Position numbers and translations under genes: made by a program
In this document: positions 45,853-56,098 of the stretch, in pieces
Layout of the letters: every line of letters starts with the position of its first letter
Position numbering within the stretch: position 1 is the stretch's first letter
Notes under the pieces: model-generated
What the model was told of the DNA's origin: nothing
Seen by the model: only the letters and a program-made list of their open reading frames with translations
The model's database searches: none
DNA from: Massilia sp. H6
GTDB taxonomy: Bacteria > Pseudomonadota > Gammaproteobacteria > Burkholderiales > Burkholderiaceae_D
Reading direction: 5' to 3'
DNA: 64,000 bases
Assembly (NCBI RefSeq): GCF_024802625.1
Contig: NZ_CP103373.1
Coordinates: 40,818-104,817, forward strand

Positions 45853-46905
45853 ATGCCTGCGCCAAGCGACTTTCACTTTTACGAAGACACGTTTTCGAAG
45901 CTGAACGTCGCTCTAACAACTTACGTCGGTGATGTCTCCGCCAACGTAATTGGAGCAGTCAGCGGAGTGGCCTACTCGATGCTGATAATTTACGTAATGC
46001 TCTGGGGCTGGACAATGCTGCGTGGCATGATTTCAGAGCCAATCACCGATGGTATAGCTCGAATTGTGCGTCTTGCTGTCATCGTAGGGATCGCGCTCAA
46101 CACCGGCCGGTACTCAACTTACATTTCGGATTTTCTCTGGAACACGCCTGAAGCGATGGCAGGCATCGTGGCGAGCGGTTATTCGGATCCCGATACCAAT
46201 GTGCAATACCTCGACGGGTTAATGTCAAAATTATACGATCTTGGCAACGGATATTACGAAAACGCGTTTGCGAGTGGGGGAATGATCCCCGATCTTGGGC
46301 TTTTGGCGGCGGCATTTCTGATATGGGTTGCTGCAGTAGCAGCAACAGCTTATGCAGCCTTCTTGCTGGCTTTGTCAAAAATGGCGTTAGCGATTCTTCT
46401 GGGAATCGGACCGATTTTCGTTCTACTTCTAATTTTTGACGGCACAAAGCGTTTTTTCGAGGCGTGGCTAGGACAGGCCCTTAACTACGTTTTCTTAGTG
46501 ATCCTGACTGCTGGCGCTATCAAACTTATTATGACCATCATAGTGCAGTATCTGAACGTCGCTGCCGGTGGTAGCCCGGCTGCGCTTACTGTCGAACTCG
46601 CAGTCCCGGCCGTAGTTATGTGCCTGATAGCCGCCCTCGTAATGATGCAGCTTCCCTCGATCGCGTCGGCCCTGGGTGGTGGCGCCGCCATTAGCACATT
46701 AGGTGCTGCAGGCTGGACTTATGGGAAGGCCACGACAGCAGTGTCTGCTCTGAGGCCCACCTCTCTTAGGCGTTCGCTCAATCGTGCGGCATCGGATGTA
46801 CGCGTTGTCGGCGGAGGAGCTAAAGCAGTGGGGAGGGTACCGATGAGCGTTTATCGCAAGATCACGGGGGGCCGCAAAAATACGGTCAAGGCTATCGGTT
46901 CCTAA
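45853..46905 (+). CDS. virB6: VirB6 polytopic channel protein
   Basis: A 350-residue inner-membrane protein of the TrbL/VirB6 family. About five to six hydrophobic segments are visible, among them SMLIIYVMLWGWTMLRGM, LGLLAAAFLIWVAAVAATAYAAFLLALSKMALAILLGIGPIFVLLLIF and the later YVFLVILTAGAIKLIMTII. The periplasmic loop lies at ~85-140. The C-terminus is cytoplasmic and basic. It lines the substrate path. Confidence 0.92.
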   Translation: MPAPSDFHFYEDTFSKLNVALTTYVGDVSANVIGAVSGVAYSMLIIYVMLWGWTMLRGMISEPITDGIARIVRLAVIVGIALNTGRYSTYISDFLWNTPEAMAGIVASGYSDPDTNVQYLDGLMSKLYDLGNGYYENAFASGGMIPDLGLLAAAFLIWVAAVAATAYAAFLLALSKMALAILLGIGPIFVLLLIFDGTKRFFEAWLGQALNYVFLVILTAGAIKLIMTIIVQYLNVAAGGSPAALTVELAVPAVVMCLIAALVMMQLPSIASALGGGAAISTLGAAGWTYGKATTAVSALRPTSLRRSLNRAASDVRVVGGGAKAVGRVPMSVYRKITGGRKNTVKAIGS

Positions 46906-47036
46906 ATCCACCAACAGCGGCGATTTTGCGAAGCGCAACGATGCCATTTTATCGCGCGTCATTTTGCCAAATAGTATAGGTCGCAGCGCGAACTACGCAG
47001 TATTGCAGTCGGCTTGGACTACACAAGGAGTCTTGC

Positions 47037-47240
47037 ATGCGCTTGACACATGGATTTTTGGCAGCCCTCTGCCTCCTCTTGGCTGGGTGTGCGCTCACGC
47101 CGCCGAAGCCGCCTGGCTGCGAGGGCGAATTCAGGCCGGTGAACATGCCGGCTGCGCAACAGGGCGCCGCCCGATCGATTAGCCGGGATGACAGTCTGGC
47201 GATGTGCACACAGGGGGGCGGACATGCTTACCAAGGTTGA
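47037..47240 (+). CDS. virB7: VirB7 lipoprotein
   Basis: A 67-residue protein with signal peptide and lipobox (LLLAGCALTPPKPP, Cys18). It anchors the VirB9/VirB10 outer-membrane ring. Its last codons overlap the virB8 start region. It is longer than the minimal VirB7. Confidence 0.8.
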   Translation: MRLTHGFLAALCLLLAGCALTPPKPPGCEGEFRPVNMPAAQQGAARSISRDDSLAMCTQGGGHAYQG

Positions 47241-48051
47241 AAAACAGAATTTCGATCAGTACCTGCGCGAAGCACAGTCGTGGGAGACAAATCGGCTGAT
47301 CCACGCTGAAAAATCGAAAAAGCTAGCCTGGTGCGTTGCGGCGATTGCCGGTGGCATCGCGTTCGTGTGCGCGATCGCCATCGTCGGATTGACGCCTTTG
47401 AAACAGACGGAGCTGCGCATCGTCCGGGTCAACGAAACAACCGGGTCCGTGGATGTGCTCAACGAAATTCCGGATGCCAGAACCACCTACGATGAAGCCA
47501 TTAACCGCTACTTCGCTGGCCAGTACATTCGTTTTCGCGAAGGCTACTCACGCAAGCTGGCGGACGAGTATTACGCTAGCGTAGGAATCATGAGCGCGGG
47601 CGCGGAGCAGCGACGTTATGGTGAAGGATTTAATCCCAAAAATCCGCTCTCTCCCCTAAACGTCTATGGTCATAACGCGCGGGTCAAGGTCCACATCAAG
47701 GGCTACTCCTTCCTCAAAAAGGACGTGGTATTGGTGCGCTACTGGAAGGAAGTCGAACGTAGTGCATCGGAAAAGCCGGCAGTGACTCATTGGGCGGCGA
47801 CCGTCGTGTTCAAGTACTCGGGCGCGCCGATGGCGGAAAAAGACCGTGAGATCAACCCCCTGGGTTTCCAAGTGACCGAGTACCGCAATGACCCGGATAC
47901 GGTGGTCACGGCCGAGTCCGCGCCGTCGACAGTCGCAATGCAGGCTACGCCGCCTGCCAATAATGCTCCCACGATCTTGCCGGGCGTGGCGCCGCTGACG
48001 CCTCCGGGTCAGGTGCCGGCGATCGCGACGCCTGCCAGCCTTGTGCGCTAA
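47224..48051 (+). CDS. virB8: VirB8 assembly factor
   Basis: A 275-residue bitopic inner-membrane protein. ATG 47224 (MLTKVEKQNFDQYL) is preferred over 47188 because it gives the normal short cytoplasmic N-terminus. One membrane segment (LAWCVAAIAGGIAFVCAIAIVGL), then the periplasmic NTF2-like domain (DEAINRYFAGQYIRFREGYSRKLADEYY) with a Pro/Ala-rich end. Confidence 0.92.
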   Translation: MLTKVEKQNFDQYLREAQSWETNRLIHAEKSKKLAWCVAAIAGGIAFVCAIAIVGLTPLKQTELRIVRVNETTGSVDVLNEIPDARTTYDEAINRYFAGQYIRFREGYSRKLADEYYASVGIMSAGAEQRRYGEGFNPKNPLSPLNVYGHNARVKVHIKGYSFLKKDVVLVRYWKEVERSASEKPAVTHWAATVVFKYSGAPMAEKDREINPLGFQVTEYRNDPDTVVTAESAPSTVAMQATPPANNAPTILPGVAPLTPPGQVPAIATPASLVR

Positions 48052-48062
48052 CGGTGAATGAC

Positions 48063-48899
48063 ATGAAACGATTCTTGTTCGTCGCCTTGCTGCTTCCCAC
48101 TCTGGCCTGGGCTGAATTGACCCCTCCGAAAGGAAAGCTCGATAGCCGGGTACGGATTGCTGACTATCACCCGGCCGAGGTCTATAAGATTCGCACCTTC
48201 TATGGCGTGTCGACGCACGTCCAATTCGGCGAGGGCGAAACCATGTCCGATGTTGCCATTGGCGACAAGGAGGCCTGGGAGGTCGAGCCTCGTAGCAGCC
48301 ATCTGTTCATCAAGCCGAAAGCCCAGAATGCCGATACCAACCTGACCGTCGTCACCAACAAACGCGTGTACCAGTTTGTACTCGTGGTCGAGTCCCGCGG
48401 TGCGCGCGATGACAAGGCGTGGAGGGACCCGGACCTGGTGTATTCACTATCGTTCCGCTACCCGGACGAGGAAGCGGCCCGCTTGAGTGCCCAGGCCACG
48501 GCCGCCCAGACCAAGGCTGTCCGAAACGAGCTCAAGGACAAGATGGTAGAGGCCAAGCGGCGCGACGAGAACCGCGATTATTGGGTTGCCGGTGCCGAAG
48601 AAATCAGCCCCACCGCCGCGCGCGACGATGGCCGTTTTATTTACCTGACGTTCAGCCTGAATCGCGACATGCCGGCCATTTACGCGGTCGACGACGAGGG
48701 CGTTGAGTCGCTCATCAATACGAATGTCGAAGGCAACGACATCGTCGTACAGCGCATGGTTCGTAAGCTCATCCTCCGCAAGGGGAAGGCGGTCGCTTGC
48801 GTCGTCAATAAGAGCTTTGACCTCAATGGCGGACGCGACAACACCACCGGCACAGTCGCATCGAATGTCGAGCGGACCATCAAAGGAGCGCGCCAATGA
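48063..48899 (+). CDS. virB9: VirB9 outer-membrane core protein
   Basis: A 278-residue protein with a signal peptide ([17 protein letters not shown]) at ATG 48063; a GTG at 48054 adds three codons. CagX/VirB9 family strands are clear: [34 protein letters not shown], and in the C-terminal domain [30 protein letters not shown]. It overlaps virB10 by 4 bp. Confidence 0.93.
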   Translation: MKRFLFVALLLPTLAWAELTPPKGKLDSRVRIADYHPAEVYKIRTFYGVSTHVQFGEGETMSDVAIGDKEAWEVEPRSSHLFIKPKAQNADTNLTVVTNKRVYQFVLVVESRGARDDKAWRDPDLVYSLSFRYPDEEAARLSAQATAAQTKAVRNELKDKMVEAKRRDENRDYWVAGAEEISPTAARDDGRFIYLTFSLNRDMPAIYAVDDEGVESLINTNVEGNDIVVQRMVRKLILRKGKAVACVVNKSFDLNGGRDNTTGTVASNVERTIKGARQ

Positions 48900-50272
48900 G
48901 CTTTTGGGACAAGCTAAAGGGCAGTAAGAAGCCTGGTCGGCACGTGGACATGCAAACGTCAGAGGCGCAGCCGGAACATGATTTGCCCGATATGGCAGCG
49001 CACGTGCATGACGACCCGACCCTGGCCGACGCGATGCAACAGGCGCGCAGTGGGCGTGCTCGTGAGAGCGACCCTGTCTTCGAGCAGCAAGTCGAAACCG
49101 ACGGTCTGCCGTCGGTGAACCGGCGCAAGGGCAATAACAAAATCGTCAACGTGCTGGGCATCGTGGTGATTCTCGGTGTTGGCGCGGCCATGATCGTGGC
49201 CGTGAATGGCAAAAAGCTGACGGTGAAAAAGAATTTGGCGGATGCGCCCGAGAAGGTCGTCAACAATCTGCCCCCATTGATGGTGCCTCCGCCACCGGCA
49301 ATACAGTTCGCGACGACGACGCCCGATCCATCCGCCATTCAGTTGACCGGTGGGCCGCATCCGAGTGTCTCGGGATTTGCCACCGCACCTGGCGCGGTCG
49401 GCGCTGACCATCCGATCGCATTGCGGCGAGGCGGCAAGCAACCCATCGATTGGCGTGAGCGCAAACGCGTCGGTTCGCTGATCGTCGATATGGACGGAGG
49501 CAATCGCGGGGCCGCTGGCGCTGGCGTTGTCGACAGCGGCGGGGGCGGGAGGGCGTTCCCTGTGCGCGCCGAGGGTGCGAGCTTGGCAGGGCAAGCAGCC
49601 ATGTTCGCACCGTCTGCTGGAGGCGGCGGTCGAAACGAATTGGCTGCGCGCCTCGAGCCCGCGGAAATGAAAGGTGTGTCGGCGGGCCTGCTGCCTGACC
49701 GGAACTTCCTCATCACGAAAGGGACGTCCCTGGACTGTGCCATGGAAACTGCGATCGACACCACGCTGCCCGGCATTCTGACCTGCCGGCTCACGCGTGA
49801 CGTGTACTCCGACAACAGTCAAGTCTTACTCTTGGAACGGGGCACCCAGTTGGTCGGTGAACAGCAGGGCAATGTCCGTCAAGGCCAGGCCCGGGTATTT
49901 GCGCTGTGGAGCCGTGCCAAGACGCCTAACGGGGTCATCGTGAACCTGAATTCGCCGGGTACGGACGCGCTGGGACGCTCGGGACTGGAAGGCTGGGTGG
50001 ACAGCCATTTTGCGGATCGCTTCGGCGCTGCCATTTTAATAAGCTTAATTCAGGACACCTTACAGGCGCTGATCGCGCGGCAACAAGCAAATGGTGGCAC
50101 GGTGGTGTACGGCGGTACGAGTGACGCCGGGGCCAAGGTGGTGGAAAAAATCGTCGAAAGCTCGGTCAACATTCCGCCGACCATCATCAAGAACCAGGGT
50201 GATCACATCCAGGTCATGGTGGCGCGCGACTTGGATTTTTCGACCGTGTATGGCCTGCGGAGCAAGCGTTGA
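48896..50272 (+). CDS. virB10: VirB10 envelope-spanning scaffold
   Basis: A 458-residue TrbI/VirB10 family protein: cytoplasmic N-terminus, one membrane helix ([23 protein letters not shown]), a Pro- and Gly-rich periplasmic linker, then the conserved beta-barrel domain ([59 protein letters not shown]). It transmits energy from the ATPases to the outer-membrane ring. Its stop overlaps the virB11 start (TTGA). Confidence 0.95.
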   Translation: MSFWDKLKGSKKPGRHVDMQTSEAQPEHDLPDMAAHVHDDPTLADAMQQARSGRARESDPVFEQQVETDGLPSVNRRKGNNKIVNVLGIVVILGVGAAMIVAVNGKKLTVKKNLADAPEKVVNNLPPLMVPPPPAIQFATTTPDPSAIQLTGGPHPSVSGFATAPGAVGADHPIALRRGGKQPIDWRERKRVGSLIVDMDGGNRGAAGAGVVDSGGGGRAFPVRAEGASLAGQAAMFAPSAGGGGRNELAARLEPAEMKGVSAGLLPDRNFLITKGTSLDCAMETAIDTTLPGILTCRLTRDVYSDNSQVLLLERGTQLVGEQQGNVRQGQARVFALWSRAKTPNGVIVNLNSPGTDALGRSGLEGWVDSHFADRFGAAILISLIQDTLQALIARQQANGGTVVYGGTSDAGAKVVEKIVESSVNIPPTIIKNQGDHIQVMVARDLDFSTVYGLRSKR

Positions 50273-51309
50273 GCGTCGACGTACAGAGTCTGCGCCGTGC
50301 CAGCATGGCCGGGGCCGACGCACCCGACATGCTGTATCAGTACCTGTCTCCACTACGCGCCTATTTGGCCGACAGCAATAACACGGAAATCGCCGTCAAC
50401 CGTCCTGGCGAACTCTGGACCGAGGGCCGCCATGGGTGGCAGCGTCACGAGGCGCCCGAGTTGACTCTGGAAGCTTGCATGCGTCTGGCGCTGTTGATTG
50501 CCAATTTTAATAACAAGGCGATCGATAACGGCAAACCGGTGCTGTCGGCGGGGATGATCTATGGCGAGCGAGCCCAGGTCTTGATTCCGCCCGCGTGCGA
50601 AGACGACACCGTCTCGATCACGATTCGCAAGCCGAGCATGATCGACAAGTCGGTCGATGAGCTCGCTGCCGAAGGCGCGTTCGACGAATGGGAGCCAAGC
50701 CGCGACGGACTGGCGCCCTTCGAGCAGGAGCTGTTGACGCTGAAAGACGAGCGGCGCATCAAGGAGTTTCTCGATCTGGCCGTGCGCAAGCGTCGCAACA
50801 TCCTGGTGGTGGGCAAGACCGGCTCCGGCAAGACCACGCTGGCCAAGAGTCTGGTGCGTAGCATTCCAGCCGACGAACGCCTCATCACCATCGAAGACGT
50901 GCATGAGATGTTCTTGCCTTACCACCCGAACCGGGTGCACTTGTTTTATTCCCGCGAAGACGAGGGCGGCGCCAAAGTCAGCCCGAAGCAGGCGCTCGCC
51001 TCTTGTCTGCGGATGAAGCCCGATCGCATCTTGCTGGCCGAGTTACGCGGCGACGAGGCATGGGAATTCATCAAGTCGATCAATACCGGCCATCCCGGAT
51101 CGATCAGCACGATGCACGCCAACGGGGCCTATGAGGCCTTCGAGCAGCTGACGGCGCTCATCAAGGATTCGCGCACGGGCGCCCACCTCGACAGCACCTA
51201 TATCCGGCAACGTCTGTTCACGACGCTCGACGTGATCCTGTTCTACGACAAGTACAAGTTGCGGGAGATTTATTATGACCCTGAGTTCAAGCGACAGCAG
51301 ATGGCGTAA
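50269..51309 (+). CDS. virB11: VirB11 secretion ATPase
   Basis: A 346-residue hexameric traffic ATPase. It starts at TTG 50269 ([11 protein letters not shown]), in an overlap with virB10 and after GGAGCAAGCG. Walker A is [14 protein letters not shown] (~182-189), the Asp box is [12 protein letters not shown], Walker B is [11 protein letters not shown], and the His box is [12 protein letters not shown]. It switches the machine between pilus growth and substrate transfer. Confidence 0.95.
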   Translation: MSVDVQSLRRASMAGADAPDMLYQYLSPLRAYLADSNNTEIAVNRPGELWTEGRHGWQRHEAPELTLEACMRLALLIANFNNKAIDNGKPVLSAGMIYGERAQVLIPPACEDDTVSITIRKPSMIDKSVDELAAEGAFDEWEPSRDGLAPFEQELLTLKDERRIKEFLDLAVRKRRNILVVGKTGSGKTTLAKSLVRSIPADERLITIEDVHEMFLPYHPNRVHLFYSREDEGGAKVSPKQALASCLRMKPDRILLAELRGDEAWEFIKSINTGHPGSISTMHANGAYEAFEQLTALIKDSRTGAHLDSTYIRQRLFTTLDVILFYDKYKLREIYYDPEFKRQQMA

Positions 51310-53539
51310 GCCATCGCTGATCGTTCTCGGCTTGCTGGCGGCGTGCGTGTTGTGGGCTTACCTTGGTGGCGGCATCTTCATGGTGGCGCACCGGCACAAG
51401 TTCGAGGATGCCACGCCGCTGACGCTGTACCAGTACTGGGTGTATTACGGCGCCGAACAATCGGTCGTGCGCTGGCTGATCATTTCCGCGGCGATCGCGT
51501 TCGTGGTGACGGCCGCCCCCGCGTTGCTGCTGCTCAAACCGGCAAAGCGCAGTCTGTTCGGCGATGCGCGTTGGGCCAAGTCCGCTGACATTCGCAAGGC
51601 GGGTTTGCTGGGCACCAAAGGCATCGTCGTCGGCCTATACCGGCGCACCTATCTGATGTTCGAGGGCAGCCAACACGTCATCTTGTCGGCGCCGACGCGC
51701 AGCGGCAAGGGTGTGGGCATCGTCATTCCGAATCTGTTGACTTGGTCCGACAGCGTGGTGGTGCTCGACATCAAGCAAGAAAATCACGGAATTACCAGCG
51801 CCTATCGGCGCAAGTACGGCCAACCCTGCTTTCTCTTCAATCCCGCGGCCGCGGACTACCGCACGCACCGGTACAACCCGCTCGCCTATATCAGCGAGGA
51901 TCCGAATTTCCGCATCGACGACACCCAGAAAATCGCCAACATGCTGTTCCCGGATCAGCAAGGGGTCGATCCGATCTGGACCGCGACGCCGCGTTCGCTG
52001 TTTCTCGGGATTGTGCTGTACCTGCTCGAGACGCCGGGCAAGCTGGTGACGCTCGGTCAGGTGTTGCGCGAATCGCTCGCCGATGGCGATGGGGCTAAAT
52101 ATTTTACGAGCATCATCGCGGCGCGCAACCTTGGCGAGCGGATTGCGCAAACCGGTGCCCAGGATGCGGCGCTGCAGGCTGCGCGGGACGTAGAAGCGAT
52201 TTTGGCTGACAAAGGTAAGGCGCCCCAACACCATCCAAAATTGTCCGACATGGCGGTATGGCTGCAATTGAGTCCGCCCTATCGCGGCGCGGTGGCCGAG
52301 GCGCTCGAGCTGGCCCGCAAAGACCAGGCCAGAACCCCAGACCTTATCGCGCTGGCCGAGGCCATGCCGATCGATGCCGCGTCCTGCAAGATCGGCAAGG
52401 GCCTGTCCGGCGCCTGCGTGCGGGCACTGAACTCGTATATCTCGATCGCTGCCGAAACGACCCGCGCCGGCATCATGACCGGTTTTCGGTCGCGCCTCGA
52501 GCTGTGGTACAACCCGCTTGTCGACGCCGCCACCAGTGCCAACGATTTCGATTTGCGCGACGTACGCAAGAAGCGCATGTCGATCTACCTGGGTGTCACC
52601 CCGGACAACCTGGACCGGATGGCGCCGCTGTTAAATCTATTCTTCCAGCAGCTGATCGACTTGAACACGCGCGAGCTGCCGGAACAGAACGCTGCCCTCA
52701 AATACCAATGCCTGCTTCTGGCGGACGAATTCACCGCCATGGGCAAGATTCAGGTGCTGTCGAAAGGTATTAGCTACATCGCCGGATATGGATTGCGCAT
52801 GCTGCCGATCATCCAGAGCCCAGCCCAGGTCGTCGAGGTGTATGGCAAGCACGCGGCCGAAACGTTTACGACCAACCACGCCCTGCAGATCGTCTTTCCA
52901 CCGAAGGCCACGGAGTCCGAAACTGCGGAGTCGATCTCCAAATGGCTCGGCTATCAGACGGTCAAAGGTGTGTCTGAATCGAAGGGTAAGGCACTCTTTG
53001 CCAAGCGCGAGAAATCCGAAAGTATCTCAGACCAACGACGGGCCTTGTTGCTGCCGCAAGAAATTACAAGCCTGGGCAAGACATCGGAAATCGTTGTAGT
53101 CGAGGACTGCCCCCCAATCCTAGCCCACAAGATCCGCTACTACGAAGACCGCACCTTCGTCGATCGCCTGAAAACCGTGTCGCCATCGCTCGCCGCCTTA
53201 GGGCGCAAGCTGCCCAACCAACAGCAGCTCAAGGAAGCGATTCGCAGGGGAGAGCTCGGTGCGCCGGTACCATTGATCGACCTTGAAACCCATCACCAGA
53301 CAGTGGGCATAGACACAGGGTTCCACATGCAGCCTCCCGGGACAGGGCAGGGCGGCGTGTTGATCGCGACCACCGAGCGCGCCGTGACGGCTGACGACGT
53401 ACACGGGCTGAACGCACTTGCCTTGACGGACTTCGTCGTTGACTTCTCGGCGGTTGAGGTCCCCAAGGGCGAACTCGACGAGGTGGCGTTGCAGGCCTAT
53501 GCGGATCAACTGTGCAGACAAGCTGGTGTTGCGGTCTGA
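51275..53539 (+). CDS. virD4: VirD4 coupling protein (type IV coupling ATPase)
   Basis: A 754-residue TraG/VirD4 protein. Two N-terminal membrane helices (~13-35 and ~65-87). Walker A is APTRSGKGVGIVIPN (Lys145); Walker B is LLADEFTAMGKI. The all-alpha domain follows after the first strand of the ATPase. The C-terminal ~130 residues are an extension that may read substrate signals. It recruits relaxosomes and effector proteins to the channel. The start overlaps the end of virB11 by 35 bp. It appears intact. Confidence 0.96.
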   Translation: MTLSSSDSRWRKPSLIVLGLLAACVLWAYLGGGIFMVAHRHKFEDATPLTLYQYWVYYGAEQSVVRWLIISAAIAFVVTAAPALLLLKPAKRSLFGDARWAKSADIRKAGLLGTKGIVVGLYRRTYLMFEGSQHVILSAPTRSGKGVGIVIPNLLTWSDSVVVLDIKQENHGITSAYRRKYGQPCFLFNPAAADYRTHRYNPLAYISEDPNFRIDDTQKIANMLFPDQQGVDPIWTATPRSLFLGIVLYLLETPGKLVTLGQVLRESLADGDGAKYFTSIIAARNLGERIAQTGAQDAALQAARDVEAILADKGKAPQHHPKLSDMAVWLQLSPPYRGAVAEALELARKDQARTPDLIALAEAMPIDAASCKIGKGLSGACVRALNSYISIAAETTRAGIMTGFRSRLELWYNPLVDAATSANDFDLRDVRKKRMSIYLGVTPDNLDRMAPLLNLFFQQLIDLNTRELPEQNAALKYQCLLLADEFTAMGKIQVLSKGISYIAGYGLRMLPIIQSPAQVVEVYGKHAAETFTTNHALQIVFPPKATESETAESISKWLGYQTVKGVSESKGKALFAKREKSESISDQRRALLLPQEITSLGKTSEIVVVEDCPPILAHKIRYYEDRTFVDRLKTVSPSLAALGRKLPNQQQLKEAIRRGELGAPVPLIDLETHHQTVGIDTGFHMQPPGTGQGGVLIATTERAVTADDVHGLNALALTDFVVDFSAVEVPKGELDEVALQAYADQLCRQAGVAV

Positions 53540-53564
53540 GCGCCGTTTTTGAAAGGATACGGTC

Positions 53565-55130
53565 ATGCCGGTACATGGAGACGATGTCGATCGCGCGGGC
53601 CGGCGTAAGGGCCAAACAAGCGCGAGGCAAGGGAGCGCTGCGCACGAGCGGCAGGGGTACGAGAGCACCCCGCAAGAGCGCGAGCCCATGCGGGAGCTGC
53701 ACAAGGCCATGGCGATGGCGCTCAAGGGGCGCGCTAGGTCGGAACCGATCATTGTCAGCGGCATTCAACAACGGGCCGAGCTCTACGAAAAAGCCTATGT
53801 GCACGCCAAGCAGGCAGCGATCAACACGGTCGCGCGGGACGCCGCGCCAGCCGAGCGGTACGCGCGCCAGGGCAAGGAACCGCGCAAGCCTGATGTCGAC
53901 CCGCTGACTCCAGAGATGGTCGCGAAGCTCGCTGCCTTGGATGCACGCCACTACGGCAAATTGCACGACCCCGCACATCGGGAAACCGCTGCGCTAGCCA
54001 TGGCGAGCACCGCGCGCTTGAGTGCCGGTTATCGCGCGGCCTTGGCCGGGATGGCGCCGCAGATAGCTGGCGCGGTCCTGACGGCGATGGGCGCCGCCGA
54101 ACAGGACAAAGTTGTCGCGCCGCTGCGAATCAATCGCGTGGGGAATGACCAGACAGTCGCGGAGCAGCTGGTTTTCAACTGCATCGAACAGGTCATCAAA
54201 CACAAGCGGGGGCGGCATGCCGGACACGGCGACGGTGAGCGCGCGGCGCCAACGGGTGCTGACCAGAGTCAACCGAAGACCATGCGGGCGCACGCCCCAG
54301 GAAATAATCAAGTCGCCTCCGACGAAGTGTTTACCGCTTCGAAGGACGATGCTCGACCGATCGTGCCGGTCGACATCGAGACCACCTACCTGCGCGTCGG
54401 TACCAGGTTTTACCACCCAAAAAACACGCAGGTCGTGGCGTTCGAGGACAAGGGTAACAAGCTGGAGACCCACTCCAATAGCGAACAGATCGCTACGGCC
54501 ATGATAAGCATTGCGCGGGCGCGCGGCTGGGACGAGATCAGGGTGTCGGGGTCCGAGACCTTTCGCAAGGAAGCGTGGTTGGAAGCGGCGGCCCATGGCA
54601 TGCACGTCAAGGGCTACACCCCCAGCGATGTCGACAAGGCCGCGTTGGCAAAGCGCACCGGGTATGTTGAGGCGAGGCGGGCGGGACCAGGTGGCAAGGT
54701 GCCCGGGGCCGAAACGTCGCCTGTCGCTGTACAGGCGTCTGCGGCTGGACTGTCCGGCACGGATCAGCTGGAGAACGTGGGGAAGCAGGGGACGGCAGCG
54801 AAGGCCGCGAACGCCGCGAACGCGCATGGGGTAGGCGAGCGGCAGGCCCGGACGGGGGAGGGGCTGCGCGCCCAAGCGTTTGCGAGTCGACCGCCCGCGG
54901 AAGCGATCGTCGATCATCCCGAGCTGGCCGGTACCTATGCCGCCCTGGCGTCGATGAAAAAAAAGGCCATTGCCGATGGCCTGAGCCCGCAGCAGCGTGC
55001 CGTCGTTATGGCGCGCGTCGAGGCCAATCTTGTCAACAGTATCGAGCGCGGACAGCTGCCGGAAGTAAAGGTGCGCGAACAGGTCGAGCTCCGCTCCGAA
55101 CGTACCGAGGCCAGGGAGAGAAAACGATGA
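53565..55130 (+). CDS. LPD7-domain protein with the shared C-terminal module
   Basis: A 521-residue hydrophilic protein. Residues ~275-365 match an LPD7 domain (RFYHPKNTQVVAFEDKGNKLETHSNS, SIARARGWDEIRVSG, FRKEAWLEAAAHGMHVKGYTP), found in large polyvalent proteins sent ahead with conjugative DNA. The last ~72 residues (HPELAGTYAALASM to the RERKR end) are about half identical to the end of the CD38-like protein at 21773. The tail has several spaced Arg residues, recalling VirD4-dependent export signals. No relaxase motif is present. It lies directly behind virD4 and overlaps the next gene (ATGA). Confidence 0.8.
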   Translation: MPVHGDDVDRAGRRKGQTSARQGSAAHERQGYESTPQEREPMRELHKAMAMALKGRARSEPIIVSGIQQRAELYEKAYVHAKQAAINTVARDAAPAERYARQGKEPRKPDVDPLTPEMVAKLAALDARHYGKLHDPAHRETAALAMASTARLSAGYRAALAGMAPQIAGAVLTAMGAAEQDKVVAPLRINRVGNDQTVAEQLVFNCIEQVIKHKRGRHAGHGDGERAAPTGADQSQPKTMRAHAPGNNQVASDEVFTASKDDARPIVPVDIETTYLRVGTRFYHPKNTQVVAFEDKGNKLETHSNSEQIATAMISIARARGWDEIRVSGSETFRKEAWLEAAAHGMHVKGYTPSDVDKAALAKRTGYVEARRAGPGGKVPGAETSPVAVQASAAGLSGTDQLENVGKQGTAAKAANAANAHGVGERQARTGEGLRAQAFASRPPAEAIVDHPELAGTYAALASMKKKAIADGLSPQQRAVVMARVEANLVNSIERGQLPEVKVREQVELRSERTEARERKR

Positions 55131-56098
55131 AGGGCACATCTCTCATCGCGGCAATGGTCGCCGCGACCTTGTTGTGTGCGTGTGCGCGACTTCCCCCGCC
55201 CGGCGCACCGACAACGCGTGTCAGCGCCGACTACGACGCGACGGGCGACGTGGACGGTGTGCGCGCCTTCGTCTATGGAAAGCGTACCGAGCTCGCATTC
55301 CCTAGGCGGCCTGTACGGCTGACGGTACACGATGAAAACGGCGTAGCGGTTCCGTACCAGCGTGAAGGATCCTATTATCGTCTGTCGCGCAAACTAGACC
55401 GTTTTACGGTATGGGCCAATACACGCGTATTGTCGTTCAGGCCCGTCACTGGGCGGGTCGCGCTGGTCACAGCAGCGATGCCGGAATCAGCAGGTCGAGT
55501 ACCGCTCTCAACCCAGCCAAGGGAGGAGGCGCCGTCCGCGCGGTCCCCGGTGACAGTGAGTATGGAACCGGGTCGAGAAGACGATGCGACCGCCCTGTTG
55601 CGCCTCTTCGCCGCCCAGCAAGATCAGGTACGCCGCGCGATCGCAGGAGCGATCAGCACCGCCGAGACCAGGTTCTTGCAAGGGCGCTTGGAGCGTGTAA
55701 AGCATCGATTTAACAGCGCCGCCGCGGTCATGATCGGCGTTCGGTTCGACACGGGAGCCACCAGCTTTTCTGTGGATGATCGAGTCGCACAGACCTTGGT
55801 CGCGGCGGCCAAGGCCGCAGAACGGATCAATCTGAGGGGACGTACCGATGCGCGCATCGCGGGAACGGACGATCCGCGCATCGCCCGTGGCCGGGCGCTC
55901 GCAGCGCGCCAGTTCTTCATTCGGCATGGCATCGACGCGGCCAAGATCAGGGTCTTCGCTCAGTCGGCTGGCGATTTTATTGCACCTGCCGGAACGGAAG
56001 AGGGGAGGGCTTTGAACCGTCGCGTCGACATCGAGTTTGTTGATCCTCGCTATGCGACACTGCAGCAGGCCGATTCGCTACACGTGACCGCGCCATGA
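55127..56098 (+). CDS. Lipoprotein with C-terminal OmpA-like domain
   Basis: A 323-residue protein with a lipobox after the signal (VAATLLCACARLPPP, Cys at ~19). The C-terminal ~110 residues fit OmpA/MotB peptidoglycan-binding folds: VAAAKAAERINLRGRTDARIAGTD, ARGRALAARQFFIRHGIDAAKIRVF, and NRRVDIEFV. It probably ties the T4SS or outer membrane to the cell wall. It overlaps both neighbours by ATGA, so it belongs to the operon. Confidence 0.82.
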   Translation: MKGTSLIAAMVAATLLCACARLPPPGAPTTRVSADYDATGDVDGVRAFVYGKRTELAFPRRPVRLTVHDENGVAVPYQREGSYYRLSRKLDRFTVWANTRVLSFRPVTGRVALVTAAMPESAGRVPLSTQPREEAPSARSPVTVSMEPGREDDATALLRLFAAQQDQVRRAIAGAISTAETRFLQGRLERVKHRFNSAAAVMIGVRFDTGATSFSVDDRVAQTLVAAAKAAERINLRGRTDARIAGTDDPRIARGRALAARQFFIRHGIDAAKIRVFAQSAGDFIAPAGTEEGRALNRRVDIEFVDPRYATLQQADSLHVTAP

